Below the pieces are notes generated by a model. The model had not been told where the DNA came from, did not search any database, and saw nothing but the letters and a program-made list of their open reading frames with translations. Position numbers and translations under genes: made by a program. This document shows, piece by piece, positions 1 to 7,927 of a stretch of DNA of 64,000 nucleotides (the first letter of the stretch is position 1; every line of letters starts with the position of its first letter). The stretch is taken from assembly GCA_963772845.1 (NCBI GenBank), contig CAVYYW010000014.1, positions 1,116,001 through 1,180,000 on the forward strand, read 5' to 3'. Source of the stretch: CAVYYW01 sp963772845 (GTDB lineage: Bacteria; Bacillota; Bacilli; Bacillales; Sporolactobacillaceae).

Positions 1-229
1 AGGCCTGAAGCTTAAATTGAACCTTTATAAAATGGTCATCTTTTAGGTTCGTCGTTATTTCCTCTGTGTCTACCGTTAAATTTTTAACAATATTATCGAT
101 ATTTTCGGCTTTTGCAGTGGTTGCATCTCCCGGTTTAATAACATTCATCACAATAAATAAAACCAGGCCAGCAAAAATAACAACACCCATGATCAGAAAC
201 GTAATATTTAATCCTCGGCTTTTGAACAT
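1..229 (-). CDS. fliL: Flagellar basal body-associated protein FliL (3' end outside window)
   Basis: N-terminal 76 residues of FliL, cut by the left window edge. The protein opens with a short basic start (MFKSRG) followed by one hydrophobic segment at about residues 8-27, then turns polar, which fits the single-pass inner-membrane layout of FliL with a periplasmic C-terminal domain near the stator and MS ring. The start overlaps the 3' end of swrD by 22 bases, matching the swrD-fliL order of the Bacillus fla/che operon. The family call rests on topology and position, since the conserved C-terminal domain is outside the window. Confidence 0.85.
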   Translation of the reverse strand, partial: MFKSRGLNITFLIMGVVIFAGLVLFIVMNVIKPGDATTAKAENIDNIVKNLTVDTEEITTNLKDDHFIKVQFKLQA

Positions 230-444
230 GTTCTCACCCCTTCATGGGCATTTGTGCACGAGACTAGGGGGAAATTCTTCAGAAATGCAATGACCTTTTC
301 CTTTACCTCAGATGGCCTTTCGATGACAACAAGCTTTTTCCCAGTAGTGAGGGTTATTGTTGTATCAGGAAGCGCCTCAACCTGCTCAAACAAAAAAGGA
401 TTCAGCAAAAATGATTGGTTGTTAAGTCTTCTCAGTTCGATCAT
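208..444 (-). CDS. swrD: Swarming motility protein SwrD (FlbD family)
   Basis: A 78-residue FlbD/SwrD family protein. It starts MIELRRLNNQSFLLN, then has the family pattern of an invariant L/NP segment, a PDTTITLTTGKK strand and a helical tail. In B. subtilis SwrD (formerly YlzI) raises flagellar motor power and is needed for swarming. It lies between flgE and fliL as expected and overlaps fliL by 22 bases, suggesting translational coupling. Unlike the compact B. subtilis arrangement, 218 bases separate it from flgE, and that gap holds a repeat relic. Confidence 0.88.
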   Translation of the reverse strand: MIELRRLNNQSFLLNPFLFEQVEALPDTTITLTTGKKLVVIERPSEVKEKVIAFLKNFPLVSCTNAHEGVRTCSKAED

Positions 445-511
445 CTATGATCGGGTCAGACCACAGCCTGACCCTGCCCCCTTTCTTACCTTGAAAAAAC
501 TGCCTAACGGG

Positions 512-545
512 TTGATTTTCGCTTTAGGCTGCTCGCTTCAATCAA
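512..545. repeat. Relic of a dispersed intergenic repeat inside the fla/che operon
   Basis: This segment of the flgE-swrD gap has the core GCTTTAGGCTGCTCGCTT after TTGATTTTC. Closely related cores occur at 34700-34734 (direct) and 35224-35258 (inverted). The rest of the gap (445-662) has no credible gene. I recall similar TTGATT...GCTCGCTTTC elements from many Bacillaceae intergenic regions, but that is memory, not a search result. Confidence 0.5.
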
Positions 546-662
546 CGTGTTAGCGGTCAGATGATGCCCCTTAAAAACCAATTAAGGTGTTAGACTTCCC
601 GTTCCTTCTAAAGTCCTGCCGCTTCTTTTCGCTTCTAGAAGCAGAGTAATGGCCATTATTTA

Positions 663-1469
663 TTACCTTTTCAGATCAACAAGCGTTTGAAGAATTTCAT
701 CTGATGTTGTAATAACTTTTGCATTTGCCTGAAAGCCACGCTGTGCTTCAATCATTGAAGTGAATTCTTCAGATAAGTCCACATTACTCATTTCCAGTGC
801 TCCCGCTACAAGCTGGCCGGCGTCGGTGCCTGCTGTACTGTAATTAGGTGTGCCGCTATTGGCGGTATTTGAATACAAGTCACTGCCGACTTTTTGCAGA
901 CCGCCTGTGTTATTGAAGGTTGCAAGACCGATTGTACCTAATGTTTTAAGTGAGCCATCTGATAAAGTACCCGTGATTTTTCCGTCTGAACCAATTGAAA
1001 ACGATTCAAGTGTTTGTGCTCCTTGATTTTTGGTGATAGTAATGGGGTTATTCGACTGATCCATCACTTTCATTCCATCTGCATTAACGAGCGTGCCCGC
1101 TTGATCAAGATAAAAGTTTCCTGCTCTGGTAAAGTAGTTGGTTGTTCCATCGTTAACCACGAAATAACCGTCTCCAGAAATTGCGGCATCAAGTGACCGC
1201 CCCGTATTTTGAATGCTGCCTTGCGTGTCAACTGTGTCAATCGCTCCCATCGATGAACCTAAACCGATCTGCTTGGGGTTGATTCCGCCGCGCGAATTAG
1301 CCTGAGGTCCTGTCGCCCCTGACATTTCCTGACTGACTAAATCTTTAAAAGCCACTCTGCCTTTTTTAAATCCGAACGTCCCGACGTTTGCGATGTTATT
1401 ACCGATAACATCGAGTTGATTTTGAAAGTTTTTTAGACCGCTTACTGCAGAATACATTGAACGTAACAT
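663..1469 (-). CDS. flgE: Flagellar hook protein FlgE (FlgE/FlgF/FlgG family)
   Basis: A 268-residue short flagellar hook/rod protein. The N-terminal signature MLRSMYSAVSGLKNFQNQLD with NNIANVGTFGFKK is the flagella basal-body rod motif; the middle has the FlgE-like DGYFVV and FTRAGNFYLD segments; the C-terminus has the SNVDLSEEFTSMIEAQRGFQANAK motif split across a helix that packs against the N-terminal helix. Position after flgD and the small operon gene makes it the hook protein, called FlgG in older Bacillus annotation. A clear ribosome-binding site (GGGAGGAATT) precedes the ATG. Exported by the flagellar type III system, so no signal peptide is present. Confidence 0.93.
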   Translation of the reverse strand: MLRSMYSAVSGLKNFQNQLDVIGNNIANVGTFGFKKGRVAFKDLVSQEMSGATGPQANSRGGINPKQIGLGSSMGAIDTVDTQGSIQNTGRSLDAAISGDGYFVVNDGTTNYFTRAGNFYLDQAGTLVNADGMKVMDQSNNPITITKNQGAQTLESFSIGSDGKITGTLSDGSLKTLGTIGLATFNNTGGLQKVGSDLYSNTANSGTPNYSTAGTDAGQLVAGALEMSNVDLSEEFTSMIEAQRGFQANAKVITTSDEILQTLVDLKR

Positions 1470-1588
1470 AATAAATTCCTCCCAAGGAATAAGTTATTTT
1501 TTAAAATCGAGTTTCACAGAATTTTATTCCAACCATTTAACTAGCTGTATCGGTCAGTCAACAGCTTTAGGCCTCCATATGGTCCAGC

Positions 1589-1975
1589 CTATCCATCTAC
1601 TAAAATCGTTCCATTAATATTTGTGAAAATATGTGATGCTGCTTCTTTCCTACCCAAAGCAGTGATGACAGTATTATTGTTAACATTGACAACAAGGGCA
1701 GCTTCACTCGTTAATACAAGTGAATCCTTTAAACCTTTTGATTTGGCTTCGAGCATTTTATCATGGATCCTTTGCCATTTATTAGCGCTTAACTGGATGT
1801 TTCGGTCACTTAGCCGTTCTTGAGCATGTTTTGATAGAGTCACAGGTAGGCTCCCATTTTTCTTACTGTTTAACACGTCGCTGAAGCCTGAACTCTTTAT
1901 AGATGACTGAACCGTAACTTTAGGGTTTGAGCGCATCGCCGGCTTATAAATTGGTTGAACGGGAATGGATTTCAA
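1589..1975 (-). CDS. Flagellar operon protein, TIGR02530-like
   Basis: A 128-residue protein of the small flagellar operon family found between flgD and flgE in Bacillus and Clostridium operons (TIGR02530 type). The recognisable core is in the middle, LSKHAQERLSDRNIQL, followed by a helical segment and a hydrophobic VTSEAALVVNVNNNTVITAL stretch near the C-terminus. Its molecular role is not established; the conserved position suggests a hook-assembly accessory. The start is 20 bases after flgD, with a GAGAGAGGTGATACC ribosome-binding site. Confidence 0.8.
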   Translation of the reverse strand: MKSIPVQPIYKPAMRSNPKVTVQSSIKSSGFSDVLNSKKNGSLPVTLSKHAQERLSDRNIQLSANKWQRIHDKMLEAKSKGLKDSLVLTSEAALVVNVNNNTVITALGRKEAASHIFTNINGTILVDG

Positions 1976-1995
1976 GGTATCACCTCTCTCTCTTG

Positions 1996-2439
1996 TCAGC
2001 TGTTTTGAGAGATTGTAAGAATGTCAGCAGGCGGAACATTTTTCCCGTCTTTAGTGATGTATTGAACAGCTCCGCTTTTTAATGTTACAGCAGAAATGAC
2101 ACTGTTGTGCTGCAGGGTTGACGTATTGCCATCTGTATCCGTAACCTGCTCCTGCCATGTAATTGCTTTACCAATCATTGCTGATTGGGTAGAAAGCATG
2201 TTTTGAGACTGGCTGGTGACAAACTTTTCAATCGAATCATTCATATTTTGGCTTTGTTCCAGAGAAGTAAAAGATGCCATTTGGGATATGAATTCTTTAT
2301 CCTGCATAGGTGCCATCGGATCCTGGTTTTTAAGCTGTGTAATTAACAGCTTTAGAAAATCATCTTTACCTAAGACATCGTTCGGCTTAGACGTTGTATC
2401 TGTTTTGTTAGCCAAATATAAGGAATCATCTATTTTCAT
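1996..2439 (-). CDS. flgD: Flagellar hook capping protein FlgD (hook assembly scaffold)
   Basis: A 147-residue FlgD. The conserved N-terminal capping motif is visible: LGKDDFLKLLITQLKNQDPM at about residues 23-42, followed by MQDKEFISQMASFTSLEQ. FlgD caps the growing hook and lets FlgE subunits polymerise, then is displaced by hook-associated proteins. It is a short form, as in B. subtilis (YlxG), ending soon after the core domain without the longer Fn3/TUDOR region of enteric FlgD. The ATG directly follows the fliK stop. Confidence 0.92.
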   Translation of the reverse strand: MKIDDSLYLANKTDTTSKPNDVLGKDDFLKLLITQLKNQDPMAPMQDKEFISQMASFTSLEQSQNMNDSIEKFVTSQSQNMLSTQSAMIGKAITWQEQVTDTDGNTSTLQHNSVISAVTLKSGAVQYITKDGKNVPPADILTISQNS

Positions 2440-3765
2440 TTAAACCTCTCCTGATAACCAGTCCTCAAAGGATGGTGTATTATCATCCGTAAACTCTTCT
2501 CTTGGCTGATTCTGCTGCTCGAATTGCTGCTGCTCAGAATCTTGCTGCTGTTGATTAAACGCTTGTTGCTGCCCATTATAGACGACCTGACTGACTTCAA
2601 TTTTATGAACAGGAATCTGCTGTGACTGCAGCCCCTGGTTAAGCTGTTGAAGCTGTGACTGTATGAGATCTTTTGTTACAGGTTGAGCCGCGATAATCTT
2701 AGCCATGATCCCATCCTGATCTTGAGTGAGCGTGATGGTTACTTCACCAAGGTAGTCAGGATGAAGCTTAACAGTCATCTCCTGAGCCCCATTTTTAAAA
2801 GATTGCATACCGTTTTTCCCTAGGTAATCTGTAATTTGCTGAAGAAGCTGCTCATTGACCGGGGTTGCCTGTACTGGCTGCCTAAAAGACAGTTGCGCCA
2901 GCTTATTCATTGGGCCGCTTTGAAAAACATTTGTCTGTAACTGGTCATTTTGTTTCAGTTCATTTTTGGAATCCTTCACTTCAGAGGTGTGTGTCTGCAA
3001 ACCAACACCCGAGCTTTTGCTTGTGGCTGATCCGGAAGCTTTCCCTACCTCTTTTCTCTGAACCAAAATAAAGGAGCTTTTTTCACTATCTGTGCTGTTT
3101 AGAATGGTTGTTAATTGTCCTATAGCCTTTTCAGCTTTTTGTTTAACAGCTTGCGCATCGTTTGCCGCTAATGCTTGCAATGGCTGTACAACTGAATTTT
3201 GACCTGTCGCTGATGATGGATTATCGAGTTTCGCGTTCTCTTCAACGATCCGAATAAGATTCGAAAATATGAGTTGGGTACCTTCCGCCCATTGATTGAG
3301 CTGAGAAAGGATATCTTCAGTTTTTACGGAGCTGTCTTTCTTAAGCACATTTAGTTTTTCTTTACTGTCCGCGCCGGCAGCAGCTGAAAGAGCTGTTTTA
3401 AGCTTGGAAAGGAGCCCCTGCACCGTTTTCAGTGAGTTAACCAGGCCATCACTACTTGTTTGATTACTGACTGAGTCCAGCTTTGTCAGCAGCTGCTGAA
3501 GCTGATTTAATATAGCGTTGATTTTTTTTCCATCAGTTCCTGAAGGATTAGCTGAAATAATGCTTTGAATAAGGACATCCTGCGGCCTGTTTTGACTATT
3601 TTTTATTATTGTCTGGGACTGATTTCCATTTTGCTGTTGATTCGTTTTTTGAAGAAATTCCCCAAAGAGAGCGGTTTTTACCCCTTTTTGGTCTGAAATT
3701 CCCTGTTTTACCTTTTGATCAGAAGAAATGGTCTGTTTCGGCAATATTGCGAACGAACGCGTCAT
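2440..3765 (-). CDS. fliK: Flagellar hook-length control protein FliK
   Basis: A 441-residue FliK. The first 280 residues are low-complexity, rich in Gln, Ser, Asn and Lys, as expected for the exported molecular-ruler part. The C-terminal third carries the folded hook-length control domain with MTVKLHPDYLGEVTITLTQD near residues 330-350, and the protein ends in a Q/E-rich tail. FliK measures hook length and triggers the export switch from hook to filament substrates through FlhB. It lies between ylxF and flgD. The N-terminal region is poorly conserved, so the identification rests on the C-terminal domain and the operon position. Confidence 0.9.
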   Translation of the reverse strand: MTRSFAILPKQTISSDQKVKQGISDQKGVKTALFGEFLQKTNQQQNGNQSQTIIKNSQNRPQDVLIQSIISANPSGTDGKKINAILNQLQQLLTKLDSVSNQTSSDGLVNSLKTVQGLLSKLKTALSAAAGADSKEKLNVLKKDSSVKTEDILSQLNQWAEGTQLIFSNLIRIVEENAKLDNPSSATGQNSVVQPLQALAANDAQAVKQKAEKAIGQLTTILNSTDSEKSSFILVQRKEVGKASGSATSKSSGVGLQTHTSEVKDSKNELKQNDQLQTNVFQSGPMNKLAQLSFRQPVQATPVNEQLLQQITDYLGKNGMQSFKNGAQEMTVKLHPDYLGEVTITLTQDQDGIMAKIIAAQPVTKDLIQSQLQQLNQGLQSQQIPVHKIEVSQVVYNGQQQAFNQQQQDSEQQQFEQQNQPREEFTDDNTPSFEDWLSGEV

Positions 3766-3779
3766 TGTTTCACCCCCCT

Positions 3780-4379
3780 TCAGTTGGACGTGCCTGTAGC
3801 GGCTGTTTGAGTGGCTGTGGGAGCCGGCAGAGCTTTTAAGAGAGGCGTTAGCTCGGCTGCTTTTTTAGCTGGAAGATTTTGAAGTATATTAGCTTTTGTT
3901 TGATTATCCAGCATATTTAAGTAATTCGCTGCGTCAGCCGTGTCCATCTTATCGAATATAGCACTCGCTTTTACCGGGTCCATATTTTTATAGGTTTGCT
4001 GTATCATCGTTTGCTGATTTTCATTTTGTTTGTTTTGTTCCGTCTTCTTTGCATCACTCTGCTGCTTTTGAAGGGCACTTATTTGACTTTGAAGCTGGTT
4101 TATTTTATCTGTTTTACTTGAAACCTCGCTTTCAAGAGCCTGATTTTTCTTCTGTTCATCCTTCACTTCAGCTTTGAGCGTGGACGAATTATTGACAGAA
4201 AGTGACTTGGATTGTTTCGAACCGGTTTGGTGGCTTGAAACAAAGGGTATATCAGAAATAAGGTTTGTGAACCCTTCTTTGGGATTTAAACCGAGCAGCT
4301 GCATCATCAGCAGAACTAGCGTGACCAAGAACAGAACGGGAACAATAATTGCTAAGGTAACTTTTATTAGTTTGCTCAT
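3780..4379 (-). CDS. ylxF: YlxF-like flagellar operon membrane protein (MotE/MgtE N-like)
   Basis: A 199-residue protein with one N-terminal membrane segment (about residues 8-28), a Ser/Lys-rich linker, a coiled coil at about 65-115 with many Gln and Lys, and a C-terminal helical domain containing YKNMDPVKASAIFDKMD and ANYLNMLDNQTKANILQNLP. That domain resembles the MgtE intracellular N domain, typical of YlxF/MotE, which in other bacteria acts as a periplasmic or motor-associated chaperone. I chose the ATG at 4379 because GGAGAG lies 8 bases upstream; an in-frame ATG at 4394 has no ribosome-binding site. Position between fliJ and fliK supports the call. Confidence 0.85.
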   Translation of the reverse strand: MSKLIKVTLAIIVPVLFLVTLVLLMMQLLGLNPKEGFTNLISDIPFVSSHQTGSKQSKSLSVNNSSTLKAEVKDEQKKNQALESEVSSKTDKINQLQSQISALQKQQSDAKKTEQNKQNENQQTMIQQTYKNMDPVKASAIFDKMDTADAANYLNMLDNQTKANILQNLPAKKAAELTPLLKALPAPTATQTAATGTSN

Positions 4380-4436
4380 AGTAGTTCTCTCCATAAAAAC
4401 AGGTATTAGTGTTTAATAAATTTTAAAGAAGCGGCT

Positions 4437-4844
4437 TCATCCATTTTCAGCAAGATCCTTTTTACGAAAAGCCTCTTTCCAGCTCTTCAAATGGCGATCG
4501 TTCAGCTTTTCATATTTTTTAACCTGAATCGCTTTATCAGTAAGAAGGTTTTTTGAATAGTCGACCTTTTCTCTTGCTGATTCATATTGTTTCTTGCAGT
4601 TTTGGATTGATTGGTCTAGATGATTTATGTAGTTAAACTGCTGCTGAATCTTTTCAATAGATAAAGCCGTCCCCATTTTTTCCTGAAGTTTTTCCTGCAC
4701 CGTTTCTTTCTTTTTGATGAGGCTGATCAATTCACCAGCAATCTGTTCAAGCGATTGATACAACACCTGATATTCCGATTCAAGCTGTTTTTTTTCACTT
4801 TCTGACAGGGTCAAAATGCGTTTTAGTGGAAAATCGTTAACCAT
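4437..4844 (-). CDS. fliJ: Flagellar export protein FliJ
   Basis: A 135-residue, almost entirely helical protein with heptad character and few prolines, typical of the coiled-coil FliJ that acts as the central stalk of the FliI ATPase ring and escorts export chaperones. The sequence shows the family's charged repeats (ESEKKQLESEYQ, KLNDRHLKSWKEAFRKKD). It overlaps the fliI stop by 8 bases. FliJ diverges rapidly, so the identity depends on length, coiled-coil nature and position after fliI. Confidence 0.87.
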   Translation of the reverse strand: MVNDFPLKRILTLSESEKKQLESEYQVLYQSLEQIAGELISLIKKKETVQEKLQEKMGTALSIEKIQQQFNYINHLDQSIQNCKKQYESAREKVDYSKNLLTDKAIQVKKYEKLNDRHLKSWKEAFRKKDLAENG

Positions 4845-6159
4845 TTATAACACCCTTTCGAAATTGCTGTACGAGCTGATGCATGGCTTCTGTCTGTGTA
4901 ACCGATTCATGCTCTCCCTGTTTAAGAAAAGAAAGCATTTGCGGATAATTATAGATTGCTTCGTCAATTTCAGCTGAAGCGCCTCTTTTATACGCTCCGA
5001 TATTGATTAAATCTTCCGAATCAGCATAAGTTGAAAGCATTGCTCTGAATCGCGATGCTGCTTCCAGATGTTCTTTTGATACAATTTGATTCATAACCCT
5101 GCTGACACTTTTCAGGACATTCACAGCGGGGTACTGCCCCTTTTGAGCAAGCTCCCGATCTAGTACGATGTGGCCGTCCAAGATTCCTCGTGCCGTATCA
5201 GAGATCGGCTCGTCCAAATCATCGCCATCAACTAGCACAGTATAAAAAGCCGTTATCGTTCCTTTTGGATCTGTTCCCGCTCTTTCCAACAGCTGAGGTA
5301 GCAACGCAAAGACAGAAGGCGGATAACCCTTGGTTGTCGGTGGTTCTCCAACAGCAAGCCCGATTTCCCGCTGTGCCATGGCCACGCGTGTGAGAGAATC
5401 CATCATAAGCAGGACATTTTTCCCGTGCGATCTGAAGTATTCCGCAATAGCCGTTGCACAATACGCCCCTTTTATACGCATTAAAGCCGGTTGATCGGAT
5501 GTGGCGACAATGACTATTGAGCGCTTAAGACCTTCCGGACCAAGCTCTTTTTCAATAAATTCCTTCACTTCCCTACCGCGTTCTCCTATAAGCGCGATCA
5601 CATTTAAATCTGCTGTCGATTGTTTTGCAACCATTCCCATTAGGGTGCTTTTTCCAACTCCGCTGCCAGCAAAGATACCAATCCGCTGACCTTTCCCTAC
5701 TGTTAATAGGCCATCGATCGACCTTACACCAAGCCCGATTGCTTCCTTAATTCGTGGACGACTTAAGGGGTTTGGCGGAGACTGATGAGTTAAGACTGGA
5801 GTCAAACCTTTTGACAAGGCTTTATCATCGATCGGTTTGCCTAGACTATCCAGAACCCTCCCTCTCAAGTCCATTCCCACTTTAATTTCAAGCGGCTTGC
5901 CCGTAGATTCTACAAGACTTCCTGGCGAAATCTGTGCCACATCTGTATAAGGCATTAATAGGACATGCTCATTTTTAAAACCGACAACTTCTGCCATGAC
6001 TTTTTTTGATTGTTTTTCAAGATGGATATAGCAGACGTCCCCGATCGAAGCTGCTGGGCCTCTGGATTCTATCAAGAGCCCTACCACTCTTGTTATCTTC
6101 CCGAATCTTTTGAACGTATTGATGGTTTGCATCTCGCTGCTTAATTGTGCAAATCTCAT
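4837..6159 (-). CDS. fliI: Flagellum-specific ATP synthase FliI (type III export ATPase)
   Basis: A 440-residue FliI, related to the F1-ATPase beta subunit. Walker A GSGVGKST lies near residue 165-172 and the Walker B region is NVLLMMDSLTRVAMAQRE, with the family segment EPPTTKGYPPSVFALLPQLLERAG after it. FliI hydrolyses ATP at the cytoplasmic face of the export gate to help unfold and load flagellar substrates. The gene overlaps the end of fliH by 4 bases and fliJ by 8, so fliH-fliI-fliJ are tightly coupled. All catalytic motifs are intact. Confidence 0.96.
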   Translation of the reverse strand: MRFAQLSSEMQTINTFKRFGKITRVVGLLIESRGPAASIGDVCYIHLEKQSKKVMAEVVGFKNEHVLLMPYTDVAQISPGSLVESTGKPLEIKVGMDLRGRVLDSLGKPIDDKALSKGLTPVLTHQSPPNPLSRPRIKEAIGLGVRSIDGLLTVGKGQRIGIFAGSGVGKSTLMGMVAKQSTADLNVIALIGERGREVKEFIEKELGPEGLKRSIVIVATSDQPALMRIKGAYCATAIAEYFRSHGKNVLLMMDSLTRVAMAQREIGLAVGEPPTTKGYPPSVFALLPQLLERAGTDPKGTITAFYTVLVDGDDLDEPISDTARGILDGHIVLDRELAQKGQYPAVNVLKSVSRVMNQIVSKEHLEAASRFRAMLSTYADSEDLINIGAYKRGASAEIDEAIYNYPQMLSFLKQGEHESVTQTEAMHQLVQQFRKGVING

Positions 6160-6914
6160 AACTGCTCTTCCTCCAAAAGGTCTAATAACGTCTTTCGGAT
6201 CACCTTAAGCTGACTGTCAACACTTGCGTGCAACTGCCCTGAAGGCGTTTCAATGAGACAGTCATTTTCTTGAAAAGAGTCATCTACATAAATGAACAAT
6301 GGCGAATCTTGAATTAATTCAACCAATTCATGCTTTTGCTCTACCATAAAGGCATACCTGCTGGTTGAAACGGTGATTTTAAAATGCTCTTGATCTTTCA
6401 CTTCAGCCAAAGCGCGTTTGACAAGGGGAAGCCACTGGCTTTGCTCGCCAAGCCTTGTATTTAAAATGGTTTCCGCAATTTGCACCGACAGTTCAAGGAT
6501 TTGCGGCTCAGCTTCCTGCACCGACTGATTGAACTGCTGTTCAGCTTTTTCAATCCATTGATTTGTTTCGTCTAATAACGTGTTATAGGACGCCTGTCCT
6601 TCAGCTTGGCCTTGTTGAAATCCTTCGTTATAAGCCTTCTGTCTCTCCTGATTCCTGATTGCTTCGCATTCTTTTTCAAAAGCGGCTCTTTTATCCTCAA
6701 TGTCCTGGTCAGCCTGCCTGACTTTTTGTTCTGCTTCAAAAAGCATCTTTTCGATATCCTTTTTTGTTTGAATGAGATCCTGCGTAAGCTTCTGCTCAAT
6801 TGCTCGCGGATCCTCCTTGCTATCAATCCCCGAAAATAAAACTGGTTCAATAAATTGAAGTTCAATCAGACGGCGATTTTTCTCCGACTGTGGTGCTTTA
6901 ATGAGATTAGACAA
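6156..6914 (-). CDS. fliH: Flagellar assembly protein FliH
   Basis: FliH, negative regulator and peripheral stalk of the FliI ATPase. A long Glu/Gln-rich coiled coil (about residues 40-120) precedes a C-terminal V-ATPase E-like domain with a helix near ILELSVQIAETILNTRLGEQ. I place the start at the TTG codon at 6914: GGTGGAG lies 9 bases before it and the resulting MSNLIKAPQS resembles B. subtilis FliH. An ATG at 6923 abuts the same GGTGGAG and seems too close; an earlier ATG at 7010 would bury much of the start inside fliG. The gene overlaps the fliG stop by 8 bases. Confidence 0.88.
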   Translation of the reverse strand: MSNLIKAPQSEKNRRLIELQFIEPVLFSGIDSKEDPRAIEQKLTQDLIQTKKDIEKMLFEAEQKVRQADQDIEDKRAAFEKECEAIRNQERQKAYNEGFQQGQAEGQASYNTLLDETNQWIEKAEQQFNQSVQEAEPQILELSVQIAETILNTRLGEQSQWLPLVKRALAEVKDQEHFKITVSTSRYAFMVEQKHELVELIQDSPLFIYVDDSFQENDCLIETPSGQLHASVDSQLKVIRKTLLDLLEEEQL

Positions 6915-7917
6915 TAATATCATCTCCACCGCCACGGGCAATGACGATTTCACCCGCGTCTTCAAGGTTCCGAACAGTATTAACGATTCTCGTTTGGGCT
7001 TCTTCAACATCCTTTAATCTGACTGGCCCCATAAAGTTCATTTCTTCTTTCATCGTTTCCGCCATCCGGTCACTCATATTACCAAACAGTATTTCCTTCA
7101 CTTCATCACTTGCCGTTTTAAGTGAAAGAAGCAGATCCTCGTTATCCACTTCACGGATAATGCGTTGGATAGCCCTGTTATCCAGAACAATTATATCTTC
7201 GAAAACAAACATTCTTTTCTTGATTTCTTCTGCAAGCTCCGGATCCTTCTGTTCCAAGTGATCAAGAATGGTCCGCTCTGTCGCACGGTCTACACCATTT
7301 AAGACATTGACAACGGCTTCAATCCCTCCTGCTTGTGTGAAATCCTGGGTCACCGTTGCAGAGAGCTTTTTCTCAAGGATCTGTTCAACCTGATTAATAA
7401 TTTCCGGCGATGTCCTGTCCATCGTGGCGATCCTTCTTGCAACATCCGCCTGCATTTCATGAGGAAGCGAAGATAAAATCTGGCCAGATTGCTCAGGGTC
7501 AAGATAAGAAAGGACTAATGCTATTGTTTGTGGATGCTCGTGTTGAATAAAATTTAAAATCTGGGCAGAATCCGTTTTTCTCATAAAATCAAACGGCTTA
7601 ACCTGAAGAGTTGAGGTTAGACGGTTAATCACATCCATTGCATGTTCAGATCCTAATGCCTTTTCTAGAACTTGTTTGGCATAACCGATCCCACCCTGAG
7701 ATATGTAGTCTTGAGCCATTGCTATTTGAAAAAATTCATCGAGCACATCGCTTTTGACTTGTTTATCAACTTTCCTTACATTCGATATCTCTAGTGTTAG
7801 TTCTTCCATTTCTTCTGCTGAAAGGTGTTTATAAACGCCAGCTGAGACATCTGAACCCATGGCAATCAGTAAAATGGCAGCTTTTTCTTTCCCTGATAAT
7901 CTTGATTGAATCGTCAA
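6907..7917 (-). CDS. fliG: Flagellar motor switch protein FliG
   Basis: A 336-residue FliG, full length for the family. The N-terminal domain begins LSGKEKAAILLIAMGSDVSA; the middle domain has the EHPQTIALVLSYLD motif (about 128-141), which binds FliM; the C-terminal domain has MFVFEDIIVLDNRAIQRIIR, with charged residues that meet the stator. FliG couples proton or sodium flow through the stator to rotation and sets direction. It follows fliF, on whose C-terminus it is mounted. The final codons carry the ribosome-binding site and TTG start of fliH. Confidence 0.97.
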   Translation of the reverse strand: MTIQSRLSGKEKAAILLIAMGSDVSAGVYKHLSAEEMEELTLEISNVRKVDKQVKSDVLDEFFQIAMAQDYISQGGIGYAKQVLEKALGSEHAMDVINRLTSTLQVKPFDFMRKTDSAQILNFIQHEHPQTIALVLSYLDPEQSGQILSSLPHEMQADVARRIATMDRTSPEIINQVEQILEKKLSATVTQDFTQAGGIEAVVNVLNGVDRATERTILDHLEQKDPELAEEIKKRMFVFEDIIVLDNRAIQRIIREVDNEDLLLSLKTASDEVKEILFGNMSDRMAETMKEEMNFMGPVRLKDVEEAQTRIVNTVRNLEDAGEIVIARGGGDDIIV

Positions 7918-7927
7918 CTCCCCCCTC

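Noticed and set aside
6572..6865. 97-codon frame inside fliH
   Set aside because: Alternative frame of the fliH coiled-coil region, rich in Arg and Lys; not supported by any start signal.
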